DNA of 64,000 bases from Parapedobacter koreensis (GTDB lineage: Bacteria; Bacteroidota; Bacteroidia; Sphingobacteriales; Sphingobacteriaceae). The stretch spans positions 1-64,000 of the forward strand of contig NZ_FNZR01000012.1 of assembly GCF_900109365.1 (NCBI RefSeq), given 5' to 3'. The position numbers were made by a program, and so were the translations under genes. The notes under the pieces were generated by a model. The model saw only the letters and a list, made by a program, of their open reading frames with translations. It made no database searches and was not told the DNA's origin. Every line of letters begins with the position of its first letter. Within the stretch, counting starts at the first letter, position 1. Positions 16,537 through 24,081 of the stretch are shown in pieces.

Positions 16537-18777
16537 ATGGAATTTTTACAAGCAAATCTGATTTATCTAATTCCTGTATTGGGGTTGATAGGCATCGTCG
16601 TGATGATCGTCAAATCTGCCTGGGTGACCAAGCAAGATGCCGGAGATGACAACATGCGTTCTTTAGCCGGCCATATCGCTGAAGGCGCAATGGCTTTTCT
16701 GAAAGCCGAATGGAAAGTGCTTTCCTATTTTGTGGTGATTGCTGCCATTTTGTTGGCTTGGTCAGGCACGTTGGTAGAAACTTCCAGCTGGGTCATTGCG
16801 GTATCCTTCGTCATTGGCGCTGTGACATCAGCGTTTGCCGGGTATATCGGCATGAACATCGCTACAAAGGCCAATGTGCGTACCACGCAAGCGGCCCGGG
16901 GAGGACTCGCCAAAGCGCTCAAGGTATCGTTCACTGGTGGTACGGTAATGGGCCTTGGCGTGGCAGGATTAGCGGTGTTGGGTATGGGTGTCCTGTTTAT
17001 CGTCTTTTATCAGATTTATGTAGTAAGTACCGGTGCCAGCGTCAATGGGATTGAAATGGAAAAAGCCTTGGAGGTACTAGCCGGTTTCTCCCTGGGCGCC
17101 GAATCCATCGCATTGTTTGCGCGTGTAGGTGGTGGCATTTATACCAAAGCGGCTGACGTTGGCGCAGATTTAGTGGGCAAAGTCGAGGCGGGTATTCCCG
17201 AGGATGATGTGCGCAATCCAGCTACCATCGCAGACAATGTGGGCGATAATGTGGGCGACGTGGCTGGTATGGGTGCTGACCTGTTTGGCTCTTATGTAGC
17301 CACCATATTGGCAACAATGGTATTAGGGCGGGAAATTGTATCCGTTGACAATTTCAATGGCATTGCCCCAATATTATTACCCATCCTTATCGCAGGCTTG
17401 GGAGTGATTTTTTCTATCATTGGTGCCACGTTGGTCAAGGTGAATGACGACCAAGGCAATGTACAGCAGGCATTAAATCTTGGCAACTGGTCTTCCATCC
17501 TACTTACAGCCCTGGCATCTTATTTTGTGGTAGGTTGGTTACTGCCTGACAATTTGGAATTACGTGGGGTCTCTTTCACTTCATTGGATGTATTCTTTGC
17601 CATTGTTGTAGGCCTCATTGTAGGTGCTTTGATGAGCATTATTACCGAATACTACACAGCCATGGGCAAACGCCCGGTTAGTTCCATTGTCAAACAATCG
17701 TCTACCGGACATGCGACCAACATCATCGGTGGCATCTCCATAGGCATGGAATCCACTGCGATACCGACCATTATCCTTGCTGCGGGTATCATTACCTCCT
17801 ATGGTTTTGCTGGCTTATACGGCGTAGCCATTGCGGCCGCTGGTATGATGGCCACCACAGCCATGCAACTGGCCATTGATGCTTTTGGTCCCATTGCAGA
17901 CAATGCCGGTGGCATTGCCGAAATGAGTGGACTACCGAAAGAAGTACGCGCACGCACGGATAAATTGGATGCCGTGGGCAATACAACCGCCGCCACGGGA
18001 AAAGGGTTTGCCATCGCTTCGGCAGCGTTGACAGCGCTGGCCCTCTTTGCCGCCTTCGTCGGTATTGCAGGTATTGACTCCATAGACTTGTATAAAGCAC
18101 CCGTATTGGGTGCGCTTTTCATTGGGGCCATGATTCCGTTTATCTTCTCCTCCCTGGCTATCGCTGCCGTAGGCCGTGCAGCCATGGCGATGGTGGAGGA
18201 AGTAAGGCGGCAATTCCGGGAGATACCCGGTATTATGGAACACAAAGCGAAACCTGAATATGACAAATGTGTTGCCATATCCACAAAAGCATCCATCCGC
18301 GAAATGATATTCCCCGGTGCAATTGCTTTGATTGTCCCGATACTGGTGGGCTTTGGCTTCAAGGGCGTATTCGAAAGCACTTCCTCTGCCGAAATCCTTG
18401 GTGGCCTATTGGCTGGAGTCACGGTATCCGGTGTATTGCTGGGGATGTTCCAGAATAATGCCGGTGGTGCCTGGGATAATGCCAAGAAATCATTTGAAGC
18501 GGGCGTGGAAATCAACGGCAAAACAGAATACAAGGGCTCCGATGCGCATAAGGCATCGGTAACCGGCGATACCGTGGGCGATCCATTTAAAGATACGTCC
18601 GGCCCATCCATGAATATCTTGATCAAGCTGATGTCTATCGTATCCTTGATTATTGCACCCCACATCAGTGTGAATAACGGGGGCAGCCATGCCGGAATCG
18701 ACGTGAAAAAACAAACTGAGGTGCCCGCACAAATTGCACAAGCGGAAGACGGACTTTTATACACAAATACCTATTAA
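16537..18777 (+). CDS. hppA: Membrane-bound ion-translocating pyrophosphatase
   Basis: A 746-residue protein with about sixteen membrane segments, normal for the family. It hydrolyses pyrophosphate in the cytoplasm and pumps H+ and/or Na+ out. The signature ADVGADLVGKVEAGIPEDD and the following DNVGDNVGDVAGMGADLF bind Mg-pyrophosphate. At the known potassium-dependence site it has VGNTTAATGKG, with alanine where potassium-independent pumps have lysine (GNTTKA), so a potassium-stimulated, probably sodium-pumping subtype is inferred. A consensus promoter and a terminator make it monocistronic. Its high expression potential fits recovery of energy from biosynthetic pyrophosphate. Confidence 0.97.
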   Translation: MEFLQANLIYLIPVLGLIGIVVMIVKSAWVTKQDAGDDNMRSLAGHIAEGAMAFLKAEWKVLSYFVVIAAILLAWSGTLVETSSWVIAVSFVIGAVTSAFAGYIGMNIATKANVRTTQAARGGLAKALKVSFTGGTVMGLGVAGLAVLGMGVLFIVFYQIYVVSTGASVNGIEMEKALEVLAGFSLGAESIALFARVGGGIYTKAADVGADLVGKVEAGIPEDDVRNPATIADNVGDNVGDVAGMGADLFGSYVATILATMVLGREIVSVDNFNGIAPILLPILIAGLGVIFSIIGATLVKVNDDQGNVQQALNLGNWSSILLTALASYFVVGWLLPDNLELRGVSFTSLDVFFAIVVGLIVGALMSIITEYYTAMGKRPVSSIVKQSSTGHATNIIGGISIGMESTAIPTIILAAGIITSYGFAGLYGVAIAAAGMMATTAMQLAIDAFGPIADNAGGIAEMSGLPKEVRARTDKLDAVGNTTAATGKGFAIASAALTALALFAAFVGIAGIDSIDLYKAPVLGALFIGAMIPFIFSSLAIAAVGRAAMAMVEEVRRQFREIPGIMEHKAKPEYDKCVAISTKASIREMIFPGAIALIVPILVGFGFKGVFESTSSAEILGGLLAGVTVSGVLLGMFQNNAGGAWDNAKKSFEAGVEINGKTEYKGSDAHKASVTGDTVGDPFKDTSGPSMNILIKLMSIVSLIIAPHISVNNGGSHAGIDVKKQTEVPAQIAQAEDGLLYTNTY

Positions 18778-18807
18778 TGATGTATACGATGTGACAAAAA
18801 CTCAAAT

Positions 18808-18841
18808 AAAAAGGGATTTGTAAAAAAACGAATCCCTTTTT
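18808..18841. terminator. Terminator after hppA
   Basis: AAAAAGGGATT (18808-18818) pairs with AATCCCTTTTT (18831-18841). A-rich and T-rich flanks make it usable on both strands. The rest of the gap up to 18926 is AT-rich with nothing recognisable. Confidence 0.75.
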
Positions 18842-18926
18842 CGCATAAAAGCACACCCATTATCAACAAAATCATTACATATGGACTGTAAATAAAAAAA
18901 ACCATTCATTTGAAAATAAAAATTTG

Positions 18927-18934
18927 TAGGTTTG
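18927..18934 (+). promoter_or_regulatory. -7 promoter box of the CAT-type permease
   Basis: TAGGTTTG matches the -7 consensus and ends 46 bases before the ATG at 18981. A TTTG at 18909-18912 is 14 bases upstream, somewhat close. Confidence 0.5.
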
Positions 18935-18980
18935 GCCCTTAACTAACTGGGATGACCTGAATTGTTAAAAGAAAAATTGT

Positions 18981-20474
18981 ATGTTATTTAAAAAATCGAT
19001 TCCTACGTTAATTGCCGAAGCAGCAGAAAGCGGTGAAGGCACACTCAAACGGACATTATCAAGTGGTGGTTTAATAGCATTGGGTGTTGGTGCCATCATC
19101 GGCGCTGGTCTTTTCTCCCTTACCGGGATAGCTGCTGCAGAAAATGCAGGGCCAGCCGTGACGCTATCATTCATGGTTGCTGCTATCGGCTGTGCATTTG
19201 CAGGGCTTTGCTATGCAGAATTTGCGGCCATGATCCCCGTAGCAGGAAGTGCTTATACGTATTCCTACGCCACTTTAGGCGAATTTGTTGCCTGGATAAT
19301 CGGGTGGGATCTTGTGCTGGAGTACGCGTTAGGAGCCGCTACTGTAGCGTCCAGTTGGTCGCAATATTTCAATCAGCTCTTACTCGTATTTGAGATACAT
19401 TTGCCAGAGAGTTTGCTCCACGGTCCTTGGGAAGGTGGTATCGTCAACATTCCGGCCATCGTCATCGTCTGTCTGCTATCGCTCCTATTGATCAGGGGCA
19501 CCCAAGAGTCGTCACTGGTCAATAACATTCTCGTGGTAGTGAAAGTAGCGGTTGTGTTAGTTTTCATTGCATTGGGTTGGAGTTTCATCAACCCGCTCAA
19601 CCACGATCCGTTCATCCCGGTAAATGAGGGTGAAGAACTGGTGAAATCCGGTCAGTTGGGATTCTTTGAATTTTTCAAGAGTGACTATTTTGGCCACTTC
19701 GGCATCAGTGGCATCATGCGTGGTGCTGGTGTGGTATTCTTTGCGTTCATCGGGTTCGATGCGGTAAGCACAGCGGCACAGGAAGCCAAAAACCCTCAAA
19801 AGGGTATGCCAATAGGCATTATCGGCTCATTGTTGATTTGCACGTTGTTGTACGTACTCTTCTCATACGTGATGACGGGATTGGAAAACTACACGAAATA
19901 TGCAGGGGACGCAAAGCCCGTTGCCACTGCTTTTGCACAAACGGGATACACCTTTTTGAATACGGCTTTGATCATTGCCATTCTCACTGGTTATACTTCG
20001 GTGATCTTGGTGATGCTGCTCGGCCAAAGCCGCGTGTTCTACACGATGAGCAAAGACGGCTTACTGCCCGCTTTCTTTTCTGACTTGTCGAAAAATCAAA
20101 CCCCTTGGAAAACCAATGTGGTTTTTATGATTTTCGTGAGTATTTTCGCGGGCTTCGTTCCGGTTTCAGACTTGGGGCACATGGTGAGCATCGGCACCTT
20201 ATTTGCCTTCGTATTGGTATGTATCGGGATCATGGTCTTGCGGAAGACCGATCCGAATATCCCACGGCCATTCCGCACACCGTTGGTGCCGCTGGTACCC
20301 ATACTTGGCATTGTGGTCTGTATCGCGATGATGGCTTCACTTCCTATCGAAAGCTGGGAACGCCTGGCCATCTGGATGGCAGTTGGTATCGTTATTTATT
20401 TTGCCTATGGCAAACAACACAGCAAAATCAGAGCTGAGGTAGAAAAAGGGAAATCATCGGGCCCCACCCTATAA
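18981..20474 (+). CDS. APC-family amino acid permease of the CAT type
   Basis: A 497-residue permease with about twelve to fourteen membrane segments. Segment 1 reads ALGVGAIIGAGLFSLTG and segment 3 has CYAEFAAMIPVAGSAYTYSY, strongly like the cationic amino acid transporter (CAT/YfnA) branch. It presumably takes up amino acids through the inner membrane. The N-terminus LKRTLSSGGLIALG is the usual cytoplasmic lead-in. It has its own promoter and ends at a strong terminator. It is the third APC permease in this 10-kb section, and its branch differs from the other two, so it is not a recent duplicate. Confidence 0.92.
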   Translation: MLFKKSIPTLIAEAAESGEGTLKRTLSSGGLIALGVGAIIGAGLFSLTGIAAAENAGPAVTLSFMVAAIGCAFAGLCYAEFAAMIPVAGSAYTYSYATLGEFVAWIIGWDLVLEYALGAATVASSWSQYFNQLLLVFEIHLPESLLHGPWEGGIVNIPAIVIVCLLSLLLIRGTQESSLVNNILVVVKVAVVLVFIALGWSFINPLNHDPFIPVNEGEELVKSGQLGFFEFFKSDYFGHFGISGIMRGAGVVFFAFIGFDAVSTAAQEAKNPQKGMPIGIIGSLLICTLLYVLFSYVMTGLENYTKYAGDAKPVATAFAQTGYTFLNTALIIAILTGYTSVILVMLLGQSRVFYTMSKDGLLPAFFSDLSKNQTPWKTNVVFMIFVSIFAGFVPVSDLGHMVSIGTLFAFVLVCIGIMVLRKTDPNIPRPFRTPLVPLVPILGIVVCIAMMASLPIESWERLAIWMAVGIVIYFAYGKQHSKIRAEVEKGKSSGPTL

Positions 20475-20498
20475 CACGCATATAATTTGCTAGGAAAA

Positions 20499-20527
20499 AG
20501 CGTCGCTCAAAGAGTGACGCTTTTTTT
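20499..20527 (+). terminator. Terminator after the CAT-type permease
   Basis: A ten-base stem, AGCGTCGCTC (20499-20508) with GAGTGACGCT (20512-20521), one G-T pair, loop AAA, followed by seven T. Confidence 0.88.
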
Positions 20528-20537
20528 GATCATAAAA

Positions 20538-20566
20538 AAATGTTATATAATTATTTATTAACATTT
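20538..20566. promoter_or_regulatory. Inverted repeat upstream of the TonB-dependent receptor
   Basis: AAATGTTA (20538-20545) and TAACATTT (20559-20566) are perfect inverted arms around a 13-base AT-rich spacer. The centre lies about 47 bases before the predicted transcription start. The TGTTA-TAACA halves resemble CRP/FNR-type operators, but AT-rich DNA produces such arms by chance. Confidence 0.35.
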
Positions 20567-20584
20567 ATTTTACATCAAATCGGT

Positions 20585-20592
20585 TATCTTTG
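20585..20592 (+). promoter_or_regulatory. -7 promoter box of the TonB-dependent receptor
   Basis: TATCTTTG is a perfect -7 box. No TTTG is present at -33, which fits a promoter that needs an activator. The predicted leader is about 115 bases. Confidence 0.5.
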
Positions 20593-20715
20593 CTTTGTAA
20601 TTAATCATTCAGGTTATGAATGTATTGTTTTTCGTCGCACACAAATCATTATTCATTCATTTTTCAGCGAAAAACATCACATTCTGCACACAAATTCCCA
20701 CTAATTTTTTTAAGT

Positions 20716-23367
20716 ATGACAAAAAAGACTACTAAATGGACAACTTTAGTTGCTATCCTGCTATTGTTTAGCAATTATTCTTGGGCACAGCGCGTACTTA
20801 CAGGAAAAGTAACTGATGGTGCCGATCCCATTGTCGGGGCGACTGTATCGATAAGAGGAGTCGCCGGAGGCACCTCTACCAATGAAGCAGGTGATTTCAG
20901 CATTTCTACAGACCATGAATCCGGTGAATTGGTGATTCGTATTATTGGTTTCTCAACGCGAACAATTCCTTTTTCCACGCAATCTAATTTAGGGACGATA
21001 GTATTATCGCTTTCTGATTCCGAAACATTGGATGAGGTCGTAGTCATCGGGCGCGGGATTATCGACATTGCGGAAGGACGGAAAACACCCATTGCGGTTT
21101 CAACGGTGAACCGTGCTGAAATCCAGGACAGGGGCATAGGCAACGTCGAATTTCCGGAGATCATGAAAAATACGCCTTCGGTGTTTGTGACCAACCAAGC
21201 CGGTGGTTTCGGCGATGGCCAGAATTTCCTACGGGGATTCGACCAGTCCAACACGGCTTACCTGTTGAATGGCCAGCCGATAAACGGCATGGAAGACGGC
21301 AACATGTATTGGTCAAACTGGAGTTCGATTGCGGATGTGGCCAATGCTGTACAGGTGCAAAGGGGCTTGGGATCATCCAAGTTAGCCATTTCATCTGTGG
21401 GTGGCACAGTCAACATCGTAACCAAGGCTACAGATTTAAACAAAGGGGGATCTGTGCGTTTCCTAACTGCCAACAATGGCTTCTTCAAAGGAACGGTGAG
21501 CTACAATACCGGGCTCCAAAACAAGTGGGGCTTTTCTTTCATGCTTGACTATTGGAGAGCCGACGCGAAATATGCCGTAGGTACACAGGGCGAGGGACAG
21601 AGTTATTTCTTATCCGTGGGTTATAAGCCCAATGATCGGCATGTTTTCAATTTCATGATCTTTGGCGCGCCGCAACAGCATGGCCAGAATTACTCGAAGC
21701 GGATGGAAACAACTTATTGGGCGGAAGGCTCAAGCGGCGGCATCGGCGGACAAGTAAATACACCAGGATATGACCTGACCGGCATCCGAGGTAATCACAA
21801 CTATGGCCATTACAATGGAGAAGGATTATCATTGATTACCAACTTTTATCACAAACCGGTAGCCAACCTGAACTGGGATTTTGATATCAATGAGCAATCC
21901 TCGCTTTCTACCGTTCTATATGCCTCCATTGGTCGCGGGGGCGGCACAGGCATACTCGGCAACGGTGTCAACCGTTTGAACAGTATTTATGGCGATGCTT
22001 ATGGTGCCAATGGCCAGATTCTTTGGGACAACATTGCGGCCTACAATGAGAGTATTCCGAATGGTGTAGGGGGCGGTTTCAACGGTTCTATGCTTCGCGC
22101 ATCCATGAACAACCATTTCTGGTATGGGCTGGTCAGTAACTTCAACCACGAAACCGACTTTGGTTTGACGCTGAATGTGGGGGCGGATTTGCGTTTTTAT
22201 CATGGTGACCATTTTCGCCAGGTCATTAACAAATTGGGGCTAAACAGCTGGAACGAAACCAATACCGCTCGTGGCGAACATGCGATAACCGAAACCTATA
22301 AAATCAATCCTTGGGCCACATTATTTAATTTTGCCCCCGAAGATCAGCGCGTTGGTTATGACGATTCTGAAGATATCAATTACCAAGGTGCATTTGGTCA
22401 GGCCGAATACACCGTCGGTGGTTTCACGGTATTTGCACAGGGCTCAATATCCAACCAATCGTATATCAAATACAATCGTTGGAACTATACGGGTGGCGAA
22501 GCGCAGTCGGACACCGAAAACAAGTTGGGTTATAATATCAAAGGCGGCGCCTCTTACAATTTCGAAGGTGGGCACACTGTTTTCGCTAATACAGGCTTTT
22601 ATTCACGTCAGCCGTTTTTGGACAATATCTTTATCCAAAACACGGTCGACTTCTACGAACCGTCAGTGGACAATGAGGAAATTTTTGGCCTGGAAGCAGG
22701 CTACCGCTTTGCTATTCCAAACTTTACCGTCAACCTGAACGGGTATTACACATCATGGGCCAACCGGTTCTTGGCGAATGATGGCGAATTTAGCGCAGAC
22801 CAGATCCAGGGAACGTACCTGCTTACAAACATCACGCAGTTGCACAAAGGTTTGGAGCTCGATTTTCAGACCTACATTACACCGAAGTGGATGCTGCGCG
22901 GATACGGATCGATAGGCGATTGGCAATATGACGGCGACTCCCCTTTCCAGTTCCGTGAAGAAGAAAGCTCTCAGGTCATCGGCACCGGCGAAATCGCACT
23001 GTCCGGCGTAAAAGTGGGTAATGCCCCGCAAACTTCCTTCGGATTGGGAACCAAGTACAACATCTTGCCGGATTTGTATGTCGACGTTGATTTCAACTTC
23101 TACGATAACCTATATGGACAGGTAGATCCGGAAAATGTGGTTGATGCGGCACTCGAAGGCGAAGTATACGAACCTGAAAAACTGAATTCTTTTGGCGTCG
23201 TTGATGCAGGCCTTACCTATAACTTCAACATTGGCGTGCAACGGCTAAAATTCCGGGGCAATGTCTATAACGTATTTGACAAGGAGTATATTGGCCGACA
23301 GGATGGATTCGGTTACTTCTATGGCCTTGGTACCACCTGGAATGCCTCGCTTACCTATAGCTTCTAA
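20716..23367 (+). CDS. TonB-dependent outer-membrane receptor
   Basis: About 883 residues from ATG 20716 (MTKKTTKWTTL), with a signal peptide ending NYSWAQ. Domains in order are a carboxypeptidase-regulatory-like domain (about 25-105, GKVTDGADPIVGATVSIRG), a TonB box-like ETLDEVVVIGRG, a plug (about 115-240) and a 22-strand barrel ending in aromatic YSF. It imports a scarce nutrient across the outer membrane using TonB energy. No SusD-like gene follows, so it is an orphan receptor rather than part of a polysaccharide locus, and the ligand is unknown. Internal GGRGTGIL-like glycine runs are ordinary barrel loops. The long AT-rich leader suggests regulation. Confidence 0.93.
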   Translation: MTKKTTKWTTLVAILLLFSNYSWAQRVLTGKVTDGADPIVGATVSIRGVAGGTSTNEAGDFSISTDHESGELVIRIIGFSTRTIPFSTQSNLGTIVLSLSDSETLDEVVVIGRGIIDIAEGRKTPIAVSTVNRAEIQDRGIGNVEFPEIMKNTPSVFVTNQAGGFGDGQNFLRGFDQSNTAYLLNGQPINGMEDGNMYWSNWSSIADVANAVQVQRGLGSSKLAISSVGGTVNIVTKATDLNKGGSVRFLTANNGFFKGTVSYNTGLQNKWGFSFMLDYWRADAKYAVGTQGEGQSYFLSVGYKPNDRHVFNFMIFGAPQQHGQNYSKRMETTYWAEGSSGGIGGQVNTPGYDLTGIRGNHNYGHYNGEGLSLITNFYHKPVANLNWDFDINEQSSLSTVLYASIGRGGGTGILGNGVNRLNSIYGDAYGANGQILWDNIAAYNESIPNGVGGGFNGSMLRASMNNHFWYGLVSNFNHETDFGLTLNVGADLRFYHGDHFRQVINKLGLNSWNETNTARGEHAITETYKINPWATLFNFAPEDQRVGYDDSEDINYQGAFGQAEYTVGGFTVFAQGSISNQSYIKYNRWNYTGGEAQSDTENKLGYNIKGGASYNFEGGHTVFANTGFYSRQPFLDNIFIQNTVDFYEPSVDNEEIFGLEAGYRFAIPNFTVNLNGYYTSWANRFLANDGEFSADQIQGTYLLTNITQLHKGLELDFQTYITPKWMLRGYGSIGDWQYDGDSPFQFREEESSQVIGTGEIALSGVKVGNAPQTSFGLGTKYNILPDLYVDVDFNFYDNLYGQVDPENVVDAALEGEVYEPEKLNSFGVVDAGLTYNFNIGVQRLKFRGNVYNVFDKEYIGRQDGFGYFYGLGTTWNASLTYSF

Positions 23368-23381
23368 TCGGCTAATGCGGT

Positions 23382-23431
23382 AATTCATAAAAAAGCTGTT
23401 TCATTGGTGTGAAACAGCTTTTTTATGAATT
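23382..23431. terminator. Perfect 22-bp bidirectional terminator
   Basis: Arms 23382-23403 and 23410-23431 are exact reverse complements with a six-base loop TTGGTG. Six A on one side and six T on the other let it stop transcription both ways. The downstream arm includes the stop codon of the minus-strand MgtC gene (23423-23425). Confidence 0.92.
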
Positions 23432-24067
23432 GTAATAAAACTCCTCGATATAAGCGAGGTTCATCATCTCATTATTGAACTGTTGCAACGTCTTACGGTC
23501 GGTCGTCAACTCAAATACCACCGACAACCTGCGGGATCGCTTGCTAATCGTTTTGCGTGCATATTTGATATGATGCTTGTCCAACTGGCGTTTAAGTTCT
23601 TCCAGGTTGTTGATGTCCATGTCTTGGAAGACAACGAAGAGGGTGCGGGTCAGAAATAGCCGTTCCATGGCATTTTCCACCTTGTTAAATACGGACAAGA
23701 TAATGACCGTAATGACGGCAAGCGAAAGGGCGAGCCCATAATATCCAATTCCTGCTGCCATGCCTATTCCCGCAACCATCCAAATCACTGCTGCCGTCGT
23801 AAGCCCCATCACAGAGAACTTGTCCTTAAAGATCACACCGGCACCGATGAAGCCAATGCCGGTAATGATGTTGGCCGCAATCCGATCGTCGCTGCCTATT
23901 CCATAGCTTGACGCGATGGTGAAAGCTGTCGCGCCCAAACAAATCAACACAATGGTACGGAAACCGGCGGACTTGTTTCTATATTCGCGCTCCAAGCCGA
24001 CCAAGCTCCCGCAAAAGACGGAAACGCCGATGGAAACCAAATCGTTATTTTCGGGCAAAAAATCCAT
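23423..24067 (-). CDS. MgtC/SapB-family membrane protein
   Basis: A 214-residue protein with four to five membrane segments (about 10-135) carrying the family signature GSLVGLEREYRNKSAGFRT, plus a C-terminal cytoplasmic domain of about 75 residues (VVFQDMDINNLEELKRQL) that looks ACT-like. MgtC proteins influence magnesium and membrane-potential homeostasis, in some pathogens by inhibiting the F-type ATP synthase; this version is of the generic SapB type and its role is unknown. It starts 14 bases after mutS2 on the same strand and is probably co-transcribed. Its stop codon lies inside a terminator stem. Confidence 0.88.
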   Translation of the reverse strand: MDFLPENNDLVSIGVSVFCGSLVGLEREYRNKSAGFRTIVLICLGATAFTIASSYGIGSDDRIAANIITGIGFIGAGVIFKDKFSVMGLTTAAVIWMVAGIGMAAGIGYYGLALSLAVITVIILSVFNKVENAMERLFLTRTLFVVFQDMDINNLEELKRQLDKHHIKYARKTISKRSRRLSVVFELTTDRKTLQQFNNEMMNLAYIEEFYYNS

Positions 24068-24081
24068 GCTCTCTCTAACCG

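Noticed and set aside
17799-18764. A 321-codon open frame on the minus strand inside hppA
   Set aside because: It is antisense to a fully intact pyrophosphatase, is rich in Pro/Ser/Ala as expected from reading its codons backwards, and has no recognisable motif.
20716-23367. A polysaccharide utilisation locus (SusC/SusD) built on the TonB-dependent receptor
   Set aside because: No SusD-like gene, glycoside hydrolase or sugar regulator lies next to it; the neighbours are a permease and an MgtC protein.
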